Shown in pieces: positions 32,708 through 46,300 of a stretch of 64,000 nucleotides of DNA (positions within the stretch are counted from its first letter, which is position 1; every line of letters begins with the position of its first letter). The DNA is from Homarus americanus (taxonomy: Eukaryota > Arthropoda > Malacostraca > Decapoda > Nephropidae). The DNA lies in the NCBI RefSeq assembly GCF_018991925.1, contig NW_024744357.1:2809409-2873408 (forward strand), read 5' to 3'. A program made the position numbers and the translations under genes. The notes below the pieces were generated by a model. That model was given only the letters and a program-made list of their open reading frames with translations. It searched no databases and was not told the DNA's origin.

Positions 32708-35700
32708 ATGACTATCCTGTATATGCTGTGTACAGTCCTGGGAAATGTTAGATCAATCTCCTACCTCTCTGCTTCTAGGACGTTAAAGGTGTTATTCACT
32801 TAGATAAGGAAGATCACTGGGCCCAGTACTGTACCTTGTTCGACGCCTGAGATGACCAACTCCTCTAGTCACATATTCCTTAAATTAAGCGCCCAAGTGT
32901 CTGACTTGGGAGGATATTTGTCACCTTCCCTTGGTGTATTTCAATTCGTCACAATCCAGGCATCTAAAACTCTAATAGATGTGTAATTTTGGACTTACCT
33001 GGAGGACTACCATACCATCCTGCTGAGCACGGGAAACTCTGTTATCATATGCATTACTATTTTTCGTGCGTCGACATTTTCTCAATTTACTTATTGATGA
33101 AGTAGAAAAATTGATCGATACTTGTTTTCATGGGTAGTTCTTGTTAGTTTTGCCAGCTTCCAGTACATAACGCATATCAGTTGTGTGTGGAAAATATCTC
33201 GGTATGGAACACACGTTTGTAAATATCTTCTCTGGTTTCAACAGTTTTACGACCGAGACCTCAGCTGGACCGACATGGTATGAATTCAAGTCTTATATGT
33301 TCCCCATTTACTTCAATATATTGTGTATTGAGGGGAAGTGTCTTGGTGGGTTATGTTTATTCCTGGATTATTAATTTTATATCTTGGGTTATGATAGATA
33401 CAAAAGGGTTTAATATTAATGTAGTCTCCGCCGGATCACTGATTTCATCCTTTTCCTTCAAGGGGTTTAACCATAGTTTGGGTCTTTAATTACTGACGTA
33501 AACACGAAACTTATTGCTGTTAAAGTCATGGGAAATATATTAATAACTCTTTCATGCATAATACCAGTTTATTTATAACAGACCAGTTGACTTTTATATA
33601 AGCTCCCAGGTTGTAATGCAGCATTGTTTTAGATAATATTTATGTGATGGTCTTCTGTCAAATGTCACAGTAACATTTGGAAGTGCTTTTCTTGGCCAGA
33701 CACAAGAGAAGACCTGCATCATCAATACCTCATGAGCTGTGATCCTGCTCAATAGAGGGAAGTATTTATTATAAACATCGTATATATTCTTTATTTACCC
33801 TGAAGGAGATTATTCAGGTGATCGCTCTTCTCCATTACTGACAACTCCATACTGTGACTGACTTTACTACCTGTAGATTTAAGTAAATGTAAGGTGTTAA
33901 GTCCTCCTGCTGAGACACTCACACGTGGACGAGGAAGAGTCGATGGTTCCCTTAAGAACTCGGAGTCTTCAATTAATTATTGATGTCTGGATTAATTCAA
34001 TTCATTCTCAACTCAATATCTGGATTGTTATAAACTTTAAAGTATTTCAATCTTCTGCAGTTCCGTCGCTGTGCCAGAAGTTCAACCGGTCTTATAATTT
34101 TCTTTTGTACAGTATTTGGTGCTGTTGGACACTTGTAAACAGCCATACAGTAACACGTACTTAGCTCACTGAACGTCACAAATAAAGGAAAATTGTCTTC
34201 CTATACATTCTCATTATGAGCAGCCAGAACTTTTATATTTAATTCTCGTGAGTGAGAGAAACTGTTTTATACATAAATCATTACACCACCTGCCGCGTGA
34301 CACAGTCCTCCTGTATCTTAGTGAAGGATGATAGCCAAGTACAGTGAAGTAGCACCTGGTAGTTCAGTACTTCCCCCACATGTAAAACTATAGCTTCATG
34401 CTGTGTCTTGTTTCAGCACCATTAACGTGGATTAGGACACTTAAAACTCATCGCACATCAACCCTGATCAAAAGAACACACTATAACATTGAAACCACTA
34501 AGGTGGGTCCTCAGAAATGATATTGAACGCTAGAAACTTACGTACATTAATAAATTAGTATAAAATTGTGTTTTAAACTACACTACACAAACTTAATCTT
34601 CTGGTTTGATACACTTTGTCTGTGTGTGTGCGGGGGTTCAGGGGAGTACAGTAAACATGGTACCATCCCAGACTGATTGTTTTCTTGCGTGTCGTGCTGG
34701 TCAGTGGTCTTGGGGTCTCACTGCCGGGTAGCCAAGACTCCATCCTGCTCCACCTCAACAGTCATCACTTTCACTGACCGGCGTATTGTGTTATGCAAGT
34801 GTCCCTTTTCCTTGTGTACTTAATAGTATCCTGCAGTTTTCTAATTTATTTCTGAAATTTTTTTTTTCATCTCCGCTTCTTGTGATGCGACCTAATTTAT
34901 TTACTACACCGTTATCAGCCTTTGGGTAATTCATCTTTATCAGGTCTTTCAATTATCTCAGCTGTACAATTCTCCACATTTTCCTCTACTGTCATTCTGT
35001 TGCTTTGTTGATAAATAGGTTATACACTTGGCCTGGTGCCTTAATACTTTTCACTAACACCATCAGAGTCTGTTATAAGCTAAAGGCTTTTTCATGTCTT
35101 CCCCAAATTACTTTATATACTTAACAAGGTAAAAAGTCTCTCAAAACCTCTCTCAAACTACAGGAAAATTATGCCACACTTTTTCCTCGCACAAATAGCA
35201 TTTAAATTCGGTTAATTTAAAGTATTTATGGAACTGGTTGTTACGTTCTCTCAGGCAGAAGACAAGTTTTCGTTGCCAGTTGAAAAGTTGAGTTAGCAGC
35301 TCTCAACAAGACATCCGACCTGACCAGCGACCACCGACTTAGGGAATTTGTTTGTCCAAGGAACTGTTGAGGTCTGTATTTGACGCAGCTCTTGTATGGT
35401 ACAGTGTGGTGCGGTGTTTTGAAAGCGAAGAAGGATCCAGATATTTTGTAATGGAACTCTCCAGCACGATGATTGGGGGGATGTAAAAAGTATTCGAGTG
35501 TCTTGTGTTGAGAGATCCTTCTGGGTCCTTTGTTGACTCTGGCTGATGAGGGAGTCTGTATATAAAAGGAGGTGGAATATTTTTGGTGTTTGAATTGTGG
35601 GAAATTATTCAATATATATTTTCAGGAAAGTTCTTTTGTTGTGATGAGAAATATCAGAAATAATTTCAAGAAATATTTGTGGGTATTTGATATGTTTCTT

Positions 35701-37442
35701 TCGGCCTGGTAATCGTGGTACATCATTTAGAGTTACCACAGAAGCTTTCATTTGATGTTGTGCGTTCAGATTTGAAGCCAAATCTCCAGTCCTTGGAAGA
35801 CAGCAAAAGGTGTAAAATATTTTTTTATGTAACTTTCGTTGGTTTATGAAAGGTGAGGTATGACCAGTTTTTTCTTCACAACTTGGCTAAGCAAAAGTGG
35901 GTCGAGAAGTTAGAGCGCTGCTGGGGAAGTGACTCCTGGTTTAGTCTCACCTTTTTTGTGTCAAAGAAATAAAAGAAACTTTGGTGGACTCTTCTTAAAG
36001 CCGAATATTAAAAATCTGTGCCAAAAGTCCATTCTTTTTGAAACTCTGGAACATGGTACGCCGTTACGTGTACCCACAGTGAGCGGTAGGCGGTCAAACT
36101 CTTGGTGATAAAGGAAGATCACCTATTGCCTTATTACTCGTAGTTCGTTGGTAGGTGTAAAATATCCCATGCCATGGTAATAACCTGACGCCAAACCCTT
36201 TATTGGTGACTCATTATTAAAGGTGTCAGATACGCAGAGGTCACCCCTTACAGCGCTCATTGGTGTCACAGGTTCCGACCTGTTATTATAGACGTCGATG
36301 ATACTTGAGTCACCCCTTAAAGCTGTGCTGTGAGAGATGGACCTGGAGGTGGGGCAGTATTGCTGCAGCAGAAGTTCGTCTCAGCAGTACTGCTGCAGAA
36401 AAAGGAGATCGTCTAAGCCGTACTGCTGCAGGAGGAGGAAAGAGCAGCAGGGTAGTGGAGAAGGTAAATAAGCCATGATCCACTATGTTAGTCAGTGAGT
36501 GTTGGAGTGCATCAGACAGGGGCTCTACCTGGCCCTGCCTTATTGATGACCCACCTTGTACAGCACCAGTCAAGTCTCTTGTATATTCTGCTCCCTGGGT
36601 CGTAGTAAAGCACTTATTCTCTATTTGATCTTTAGCTCTGCCGGGTTGTAGTATTAAAGTTACTCCTGGCCATTAATATATATAATGTATTTATAGTTAA
36701 TGGGTTGAAGTTATGCAGTTCCATTTAATTTTTGACCTTTCTTGGGTGACTGTAATACAGTTGTTAGGTACTGTAGTTTTAGCTTCCGGATATCAGTTAA
36801 TGCATTCTCATTGTTATGTTCTATCTCTAGGCTGAAGCAATACAATTTCCATTTACTCTTTAATTTTCCTGGACCACAACAATGCAGTATACTGTACAAT
36901 GTATATCTAAATTTGGTTTTGACTGGATGGCAGTTATGCAGGTGTGGCAAGATGTTCTTAACTGTCTTGGCTCCCAACAATATAGTCCTTGTACCTGCAG
37001 CTTCCTGGCGGTGTAATATCGACTTTAATATCACGTAGGTGTCTCGGGGAGTACCCTTGTTGCTCGTTATTACGGAACATTAGCAGCTTAAAGTCGGTCT
37101 TGTGTTTGTCAACCAAGTTTTATTACCAGCGGTGTTAGTGCTATTGGCGGCAGTTAGGACCACGACATAAACATAAAAATTAATAGCTACCAGTTTTAAG
37201 CAAACTTGAGTTTGTTTAAGTTTACTCCATTTTCTCTCAAACTTTTGGGCTGTAGCATTCATGATCAAGATGGATTGTGGTAGATAGAACGAAATTGTCT
37301 TAAAATAAACAATAATTGGTCAGTTAAGCCATTGTAACCGTCACACGACTATTGAAGGACTAACAAACATATAAACGGAGGCTCTTAAGTTTAGAAATTA
37401 TTTAATGAATCTTTTTAATTGTCGGGAGAGTTACATTTTTTA
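32708..37442. other. Unique AT-rich DNA, no gene recognised
   Basis: About 4.7 kb without a convincing exon. The frames 35241-35612 - (123 codons), 36310-36573 - and 36742-37038 + have no recognisable family. Minor structure: three CAGTAYTGCTGCAG-type phrases at 36,350-36,430, and a faint ~110-bp degenerate duplication around 36,700-36,880 (GAAGTTATGCAGTTCCATTT versus GAAGCAATACAATTTCCATT). Confidence 0.45.
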
Positions 37443-38142
37443 CCTGTTGCTGGGTGTACCTGGCTCTACCTGCTACTGGGTGTACCTGACTCTACGTGCT
37501 GCTGGGTGTACCTGTCTCTACCTGCTGCTGTACCTGTCTCTACCTGCTGCTGGGTGTACCTGACTCTACCTGCTGGTACCTGTCTCACCTGCTGGGTAAC
37601 TGTCTCTACCTGCTGCTGGTGTAACTGTCTCTACCTGCTGCTGGGTGTACCTGTCTCTACCTGCTGCTGGGTGTACCTGTCTCTACCTGCTGCTGGGTAC
37701 CTGTCTCTACCTGCTGCTGGGTAACTGTTCTCACCTGTTGCTGGGTGTACCTGTCTCTACCTGCTGCTGGGTACCTGTCTCTACCTGCTGCTGGGTACCT
37801 GGTTTCACCTGCTGCTGGGTGTACCTGGCTTCACCTGCTGCTGGGTACCTGTCTCTACCTGCTGCTGGGTGTAACTGTCTCTACCTGCTGCTGGGTGTAA
37901 CTGTCTCTACCTGCTGCTGGGTGTAACTGTCCCTACCTGCTGCTGTGTAACTGTCTCTACCTGCTGCTGGGTGTAACTTGCCCCACCTGCTGCTGGGTGT
38001 AACTGTCTCACCTGCTGCTGGGTGTAACTGTCTCTACCTGCTGCTGGGTGTACCTGGCTCTACCTGCTGCTGGGTAACTGTCTCTACCTGCTGCTGGGTG
38101 TATTGGGCTCTACCTGCTGCTGGGTGTACCTGACTATCATTA
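37443..38142. repeat. 26-bp minisatellite (CTACCTGCTGCTGGGTGTAC)
   Basis: Unit CTACCTGCTGCTGGGTGTAC followed by CTGTCT, 26 bp when complete. Many 21-24-bp copies have lost GTGT or similar. It is unrelated in sequence to the 26-bp satellite at 4.5-12.95 kb despite the equal length. Open frames of STCCWVYLSLPAAG type are by-products. Confidence 0.92.
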
Positions 38143-38260
38143 AGCTAAACTAAACTCCCACCTTAGTGTTTCATCAGGCAACAACATACACTGACCCACG
38201 TTACGCCACTGAGCCAATTCTTGATAGTAAAACATCCTTGTAATAATGCAGTCATCCAGT
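38143..38260. other. Short unique spacer
   Basis: Separates two minisatellites. No feature. Confidence 0.5.
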
Positions 38261-38805
38261 CAAAGTCATACACACACTCGCTTTATTCATGCACATAGCC
38301 ATTAAGTCATGCAGTCATTCATTCAAACAAGTCATAGTCATAGTCATTTAGTTAATCACACAGTCATTCAGGCATACACACAGTCATTCAGTCATACACA
38401 GTCATTCAGCACTACAGTCATTCAGTCATACACAGTCATTCAGGCATACACAGTCATTCAGCACTACACATAGTCATTCTGTCATATAGTCATTCATTCA
38501 TACACAGTCATTGAGTCATACACCAGTCATTCAGTCATACACAGTCATTCCACTACACACGTCATTCGTCATACACAGTCATTCAGTCACACACGTCATT
38601 CAGCACTACACAGTCATTCAGTCACACACAGTCATTCAGTCATACACACATTCAGCACTACACACAGTCATTCAGTCATACACAGTCATTCAGCACTACA
38701 CAGTCATTCAGTCATACACAGTCATTCAGTCATACACACAGTCATTCAGCATACACAGTCATTCAGTCATACACACAACCATTCAGTACTACACATAGCC
38801 ATTGG
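38261..38805. repeat. ~18-bp minisatellite (CAGTCATTCAGTCATACA)
   Basis: Basic unit CAGTCATTCAGTCATACA, with an alternating variant CAGTCATTCAGCACTACA and a loose, diverged left edge. The two variants alternate in places, hinting at a ~36-bp dimer. Confidence 0.9.
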
Positions 38806-39258
38806 GAATTAACACTTGAGTGAAATAGAAACACAATAAAAAAAAAACTAACGTGGAATTAAAAACAAAATAATCCTCAACACACCAACAAGTGAAGCAA
38901 CACACACACACACAGCTCTACAACCACTGTTTTAAACTTCTCTATTGAAATATCTTGCTGGGTGGTAACAAAGGCGTGGCCGGGTGTAGTGTTGACCACA
39001 GCTTGGCCGGGTCTGGTGGTGCTTCTGTTGTACACTCCATTAATAATAGAGACTTGGCGCGCTCGTTGCCAAATGTCGTCCGTGATCTTCTTTTGTTTAT
39101 GTTGACATTTTGAGGCAGAGATTCTTGCTATGTTTATACGAGCTGTTCCCTGTATTGTACTGTCGTAGCTTTTGTGTTTTAAAAGAGAATTCCCCTGTTA
39201 AACTAATTTACTGTTTCTCTAATGCTTTAAATACAATCTCTAGGAGGATTTAGTTAAT
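38806..39258. other. Unique DNA between minisatellites
   Basis: A short (AC)n at about 38,899-38,913 and no recognisable gene. Confidence 0.5.
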
Positions 39259-39330
39259 GTTGTCACATCTCTTCATTGTCACATCCCTTCATAGTCACAT
39301 CTCTCCAGTCACATCCCTTCATAGTCACAT
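39259..39330. repeat. Short ~17-18-bp repeat (CACATCCCTTCATAGT)
   Basis: Four near-copies of CACATCYCTTCATWGT at the left border of the next array. Confidence 0.8.
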
Positions 39331-40232
39331 CACCACCTCCACCATTTCTACTACCACTATCACTACCATCATCACCACTACACTCTCATCACCAACACTA
39401 CCGCCACCACCACCACTACTACCACCACACACTCACCACCACCAACACCCCACTACAAGCACTATGCACCGCCACCACAACTACCACCAACACCCCACTA
39501 CAAGCACTATGCCACCGCCACCACAACTACCACCAACCACTACAAGCACTATGCCACCGCCACCACAACTACCACCAACACCCCACTCAAGCACTATGCC
39601 ACCGCCACCACAACTACCACCAACACCCAATACAAGCACTATGACACCGCCACCACAACTACCACCAACACCCCACTACAAGCACTATGACACCGCCACC
39701 ACAACTACCACCAACACCCCACTACAAGCACTATGCCCCGCCACCACAATCCACCACCAACACCCACTCAAGCACTATGACACCGCCACCACAACTACCA
39801 CCACAACACCACTACAAGCACTATGCCACCGCCACCACAACTACCACCAACACCCCACAACAAGCACTATGACACCGCCACCACAACTACCACCAACACC
39901 CCACTACAAGCACTATGCCATTGCCACCACAGCTACCACCAACACCCCACTCACACTATGCCACCGCCACCACAACTACCACCAACACCCCACTACAAGC
40001 ACTATGCCATCGCCACCAACTACTACACTACACCCCACTACAAGCACTATGCCACCGCCACCACAACTACCACCAACACCACCACACAATCAGCCATCGC
40101 CCACAACTACCACCAACACCCCACTACAAGCACTATGCCACCGCCACCACAACTACCACCAACACCCCACTAAAGCACTATGCCACCGCCACCACAACTA
40201 CCACCAACACCCCACTACAAGCATTATGACTG
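39331..40232. repeat. 46-bp minisatellite (CACTACAAGCACTATGCCAC)
   Basis: Unit of 46 bp: CACTACAAGCACTATGCCAC, then CGCCACCACAACTACCACCA, then ACACCC. About 17-18 copies, preceded by ACC/CAC-rich sequence from 39,331. Plus-strand frames encode PPPPQLPPTPHYKHYAT-type periodic peptide in all three frames. Copies slip by 1-4 bases and the frame changes repeatedly, so a selected coding sequence is unlikely. Confidence 0.92.
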
Positions 40233-40354
40233 CCACCAAAACTACCACCACCATCCACATGTTTGTCTGTGTTTGAGGATGGTGAGTGATGGTGTACTGT
40301 ACATAGCTGTGGTGAGGTGTGTTCCAATCCATTGTATCTTTTATGATTGAGGAT
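40233..40354. other. Short unique spacer
   Basis: Joins the 46-bp array to the large 18/19-bp array. No feature. Confidence 0.5.
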
Positions 40355-43300
40355 GGCACAGTGTTTGTCTCCCCAACACAGTGTTTGTCTCCCACCACAC
40401 ACAGTGTTTGTTTGTCTCCCACAAGTTGTTTGTCTCCCACACAGTGTTTGTCTCCCGTGTTTGTGTTCCCACCACACAGTGTTTGTTTGTCTCCCACACA
40501 CACTCACACAGTGTTTGTCTCCCACACACCACAAGTTTGTCTTCCACACACCAGTGTTTGTCTCTCCCACACAGTGTTTGTCTCCCACACAGTGTTTGTC
40601 TCCCCACACACCACACAGTGTTTGTCTCCACACAGGTGTTTGTCTCCACACAGTGATTGTCTCCCACACAGTGTTTTGTTCCACACACCACACAGTGTTT
40701 GTCTCCCCACACACCACACAGTTAGTTTTCCCCCCACACCACACAGTGTTTGTCTCCCACATTTACCACACACAGTGTTTGTTCCCAGCACAGTGTTTGT
40801 TTCCCCACCACACAGTGTTTGTTTCCCACCCACACTACAGTGTTTGTCTCCCCACACAGTGTTTGTCTTCCCACACAGGTGTTTGTCTCCCACACAACAC
40901 AGTGTTTGTCTCCCACACATGTTCCACACAGTGTTTGTCTCCCCCACACAGTGTTTGTTTGTCTCACCACACAAGTGTTTGTCTCCCCACACACCACACA
41001 GTGTTTGTCTCCCCCACACAGTGTTTGTCTCCCACACACCACAGTGTGTTTGTCTCCACACAGTGTTTGTCTCCCACACAGTGTTTGTCTCCCCCACACA
41101 GTGTTTGTCTCCCCACAGACACACAGTGTTTGTCTCCCCACACACCACACAGTGTTTGTCTCCCACACCACACAGTTTGTCTCCCCACACAGGTTTGGTC
41201 TCCCCACACAGTGTTTGTCTCCCACACCCCACACAGTGTTTGTTTCCACACCCACACAGTGTTTGTCTCCCCTCCACCAGTGTTTGTCTCCCCACCCCAC
41301 ACAGTGTTTGTTCCCCACACAGTGTTTGTCTCCCCCACCCACACAGTGTTTGTTTCTCCCACACTGTTTGTCTCCCCACAACTTGTTGTCTCCCCATTCT
41401 CACATGTTTGTTCCCCCACACAGTGTTCTCCCCACACAGGTTGTGCCCCACACCAGTGTCTCCCCACACAGTGTTTGTCTCCCCACACACCACATGTTTG
41501 TTTGTCTCCCCACACACCCCACAAGTGTTGTCTCCCCACTGTGTTTGTCTCCCACACACCTGTTTTTCTCCCACACAGTTTGTCTCCCACACAGTGTTTG
41601 TCTCCCACACAGTGTTTGTCTCCCCACATTATGTTTGTCTCCCACACACTGACGTGCTTGTCTCCCACACAGTGTTTGCCCCACCCCACACAGTGTTTGT
41701 TCCCACACACCACACTGTGTTTGTCTCCCACACAGGTTTGTCTCCACACAGTGGTTGCCCCCCACACACACAGTGTTTGTCTTCCCCACAGGTTGTTCCC
41801 ACCACCACACAGTGTTTGTCTCCACACAGTGTTTGTTTGTCTCCCACATGTTTGTTTGTCTCCCCACCACACAATGTTTGTTTGTCTCCCCCAATGTTTG
41901 TTTGTCTCCCACAGTTTGTCTCCCCACATGTTTGTCTCTGTTGTTTGTCTCCCCTGTGTTTGTCTCCCCACAGTGTTGTCTCCCCACATGTTTGTCTCCC
42001 CAGATGTTTGTCTCCCCACACGTGTTTCCTGTGTTTGTTTTGTCTCCCCTGATGTTTGTCTCCCCACACACACAGTGTTTGTCTCACACAGTGTTTGTTT
42101 GTCTCCCCACACAGTGTTTGTCTCCCCACACAGTGTTTGATTTTGTCTCCCACAGTGTTTGTTTGTCTCCTGATGTTTTTCGGTGTTTGTCTCCCCTGGT
42201 TTGTCTCAGTGTTTGTCTCCCCACACCACATGTTTGTCTCCCCTGTGTCTCCCCTGTGTTTTGTCTCCCCAATGTTTGTCTCCCCCACATGTTTGTCTCC
42301 CACAGTGTTGTCTCTGTTTGTCTCCCTGTTGTCTCCCCTGTCCCCAGGTTGTTTGTCTCCCCAGATATTTGTTTTGTCTCCCCTGTGTTTGTCTCACACA
42401 CAGTGTTTGTCTCCCTGATGTTTGTCTCCCCAGTGTTTTGTCTCCCCACACAGTGTTTGTCTCCCCACACAGTGTTTTGTCTCCCCCACATGTTTGTCCT
42501 GATGTTGTTGTCTCCACACATGTTTGTCTCCCCATGTCCCAGTCTCCACAGTGTTTGTCTCCCCACCACAGTGTTTGTCTCCCCCGTGTTTGTCTCCCAC
42601 AGTGTTTGCTCTGTTGTCTCCCCTGATGTTTGTTCTGTGTTGTCTCCCCACATTTGTTTGTCTCCCCAGTGTTTTGTCTCACAGTATTTTGTCTCCCCAG
42701 TGTCTCACAGTGTTTGTCTCCCCTGATATTTGTCTCCACACAGTGTTTTGTGTCCCACACCACACAGTGTCCAGCCACAGTGTTTTGTGTTTGTCTCCAC
42801 ACAGTGTTTGTCTCCCACACAGTGTTTTTTCTCCCCACACAGTGTCTCCCCACACAGTGTTTGTCTCCCCCACAGTGTTTGTCTCCCCTGATGTTTGTCT
42901 CCCCAGTGTTTGTTTTGTCTCACAGTGTTTGTCTCCCACACAGTGTTTGTCTCCCCACACACAGTGTTTTGTCTCCCCACACATCTCTCAGTTTTGTCTC
43001 CCCTGTGTTTGTCTCCCCTGAGTTTGTCTCCCCACACCACACAGTTTGTCTACACATTTTGTCTCTGTGTTTGTCTCCCCAGTGTTTGTCTCCCCACAGT
43101 GTTTGTCTCCCACCTACACAGTGTTTGTCTCCCCACAGTGTTTGTTTTGTCTCCCCAGAGTTTGTCTCCCCACACACGTGTTTTCCCTGTTGTCTCCACA
43201 CAGTGTTTGTCTCCCACATGTTTGTCTTGTTGTTTTCATGTTTGTCTCCCCTGTGTTTGTCTCCCCTGATGTTTGTCTCCACACCACATGTTTGTCTCCC

Positions 43301-46300
43301 CTGTTTGTCTCCCTGTTTGTCTCCCCCTGTTTGTCTCCCCACATGTTGTCCGTTTGTCTCCCTGTGTTTGTCTCCCCACAGTGTTTGTCTCCCCCAGTGT
43401 TTGTTGTCGCACATTTGTCTCCCACAGTGTTTGTCTCCCCAGTTTTCTCACAGTGTTTGTCTCCCCAATCTCCTGATGTTTGTTTGTCTCCCCGTGTTGT
43501 CCACAGTGTTTGTCTCCCCTACAGTTTGTCTCCCCTGTTTTGTCTCTGTTTGTCTCCCCGTGTTGTCTCCCCGTGTTTGTCTCCCCCATGTTTGTCTCCC
43601 ACACACCACACAGTTTTTGTCCCCCCACACACAGTGTTTGTCTCCCCACACACACAGTGTTTGTCTCCCACGTGTTTTGTGTGTTTTGTCTCCCCACACA
43701 CAGTGTTTGTTTGTCTCCCCTGATGTTTGTCTCCCACACAGTGTCCCCACAGTGTTTGTCCCCTGCAGTGTTTGTCTCCCCACAGTGTTTGTCTCCCCCA
43801 CACAGTGTTTGTCTCCCTACATGTTTTGTCTCCCAATCATTTGTCTCCACCCTACAGTGTTTGTCTCCCCTGATGTTTGTGTCTCCCACAGTGTTTGTCT
43901 CTGATGTTTGTGTGTTTGTCTCCACATTTTGTCTCCCCACACAGTGTTTGTCGTGTCCCCTGTGTTTGTCTCCCCAGTGTTTGTTTGTCTCCCCTGATGT
44001 TTGTGTCTCCACACAGTGTTTGTCTCCCCCTGATGTTTGTTATGTTTGTCTCCCGTGTTTGTCTCCCACACATTTTGTCTCCCCACACACAGTGTTTGTC
44101 TCCTGTGTTTTGTCTCCCCTGATGTTTGTCTCCCCACAGTGTTTGTCTCCCCACTTGTTTGTCTCCTGATGTTTGTCTCCCCAGTGTTTGTCTCCCCACA
44201 GTGTTTGTTTGTCTCCCCAGATGTTTGTCTCCCCAGTGTTTGTCTCCCCACACAGTGTTTGTCTCCCCCACAGTGTTTGTCTCCCCACAGTGTTTGTTTG
44301 TCTCCACTGATGTTTGTCTCCACACCACATTTTGTCTCCCCACACAGTGTTTGTCTCCCCCTGGTGTTTGTCTCCCCCAGTGATGTTTGTTTTTGTCTCC
44401 ACTCGTTTTTTTGTCTCCCACCATTGTCTCCCCTGATGTTTTGTCTCCCACAGTGTTTGTCTCCCCACAGTGTTTGTCTCCCCTGATGTTTGTCTCCCAA
44501 TGTTGTCTCCCCACACAAGTGTTTGTCTCCCCTGTTTGTCTCCCCATGTTTGTCTCCCCTGTTTTTGTCTCCCCTACAGTGTTTGTCTCCCCACACACTT
44601 TTTGTCTCACAGTGTTTGTCTCCCACACAGTGTTTTGTCTCCCCGTGTTTTGTCTCACACCCCGTGTTTGTCTCCCACACAGTGTTTGTCTCACAGTGTT
44701 TTGTCTCTGATGTTTTGTTTGTCTCTCCACACAGTGTTTGTCTCACACAGTGTTTGTCTCCCCATTTGTCTCCCCATTTGTCTCCCCACACAGTGTTTGT
44801 CTCCCCTACATTGTCTCTTGTCTACACAGTTTTGTCTCCCCACAATGTTGTCTCTGTGTTTGTCTCCCCCACAGTATTTTGTCTCCCCTATTTTGTCTCC
44901 CACAGTGTTTGTCTCTGTGTTTGTCTCTGTGTTTTGTTTGTCTCCCCACACAGTGTTTTGTCTCCTGTGTTTGTCTCCCACACAGTTTGTCTCCCCTGTG
45001 TTTTGTCTCCCCACACAGTGTTTGTCTCCCCGCAGTGTTTGTCTCCCACAGTGTTTGTCTCCACACTGTTTTGTCTCCCACAGTGTTTGTCTCTGATATT
45101 TTGTCTCCCCACAGTCTCTTTTGTCTCCCCGTGTTTTGTCCCCAACAGTGTTTGTCTCCCCAATGTTTGTCTCCCCTGTTTGTCTCCCCCATGTTTGTCT
45201 CTCTCACGTGTTTGTCTCCCCTGATATTTGTCTCCACTGTTTGTCTCCCCTGTGTTTTGTCTCCCCCACACATGTTTGTCTCCCCTGTGTTTTCTCCCCC
45301 GTGTTGTCTCCCCTGATGTTTGTCTCCCCGTGTTTTGTCTCCCACACACAGTGTTTGTCTCCCTGATGTTTGTCTCCACACAGTTTGTCTCCCACAGTAT
45401 TTTGTCTCCCACAGTGTTGTCTCCCCACATGTTTGTGTTTGTCTCCCACAGTGTTTGTCTCCCCGTGTCTCCCCGTGTTTGTCTCACAGTGTTTGTCTCC
45501 CACACAGTGTTTGTCTCCCCTGTGTTTTGTCTCCCCCATGTTTGTCTCCCCTGTGTCTCCCCCCCCACAGTGTTTTGTCTCCCCCCACAGTGATTTGTCT
45601 CCACCACATTTTGTCTCCCCAGTGTTTGTCCCCACACAGTGTTTGTGCCACATACACAGTGTTTGTCTCCCCACACAGTGTTTGTCTCCCCCTGATGTTT
45701 GTTTGTCTCCCCACAGTGTTTTGTCTCCCACACCACACAGTGTTTGTCTCCCCACACAGTGTTTGTCTCCCCTACAGTGTTTGTCTCCCCCACGTGTTTG
45801 TCTCCCCACACCACACAGTTTTGTCTCCCCCAGTGTTTGTCTCCCCTGATGTTTGTCCCTGTGTTTGTCTCCGTGTTGTCTCCCCAGTGTTTGTCTCCCC
45901 GATGTTTGTCTCCCACACAGTGTTTGTCTCCCCACACACACATGTTTGTCTCACACAGTGTTTGTCTCCCCGTGTTTTCTCCAGTGTTTGTCTCCCCACA
46001 CACACACAGTGTTTGTCTCCCCACACACCACACAGTGTTTTGTCCTGTGTTTGTCTCCCGTCCCCCACACAGTGTTTGTCTCCCCTGTTTGTCTCACACA
46101 GTCTCCCCTGTGTTTGTCTCCCTGATGTTTGTTTGTCTCTGTGTTTGTCTCCCCACATGTTTTGTCTCCCCTGATGTTTGTCTCCCCTGATGTTTGTCTC
46201 CCCACATTTGTCTCCCCCTGATGTTTGTCTCCCTGTGTTTGTCTCCCCGTGTTTGTCTCCCCTGTTTGTCTCCCCTGATGTTTGTCTCCCCACACCACAG

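Noticed and set aside
39257..40276. 339-codon proline/threonine-rich frame, possible mucin-like or antifreeze-like protein
   Set aside because: All three frames are equally open, units slip by 1-4 bp, and there is no signal peptide or splice context.
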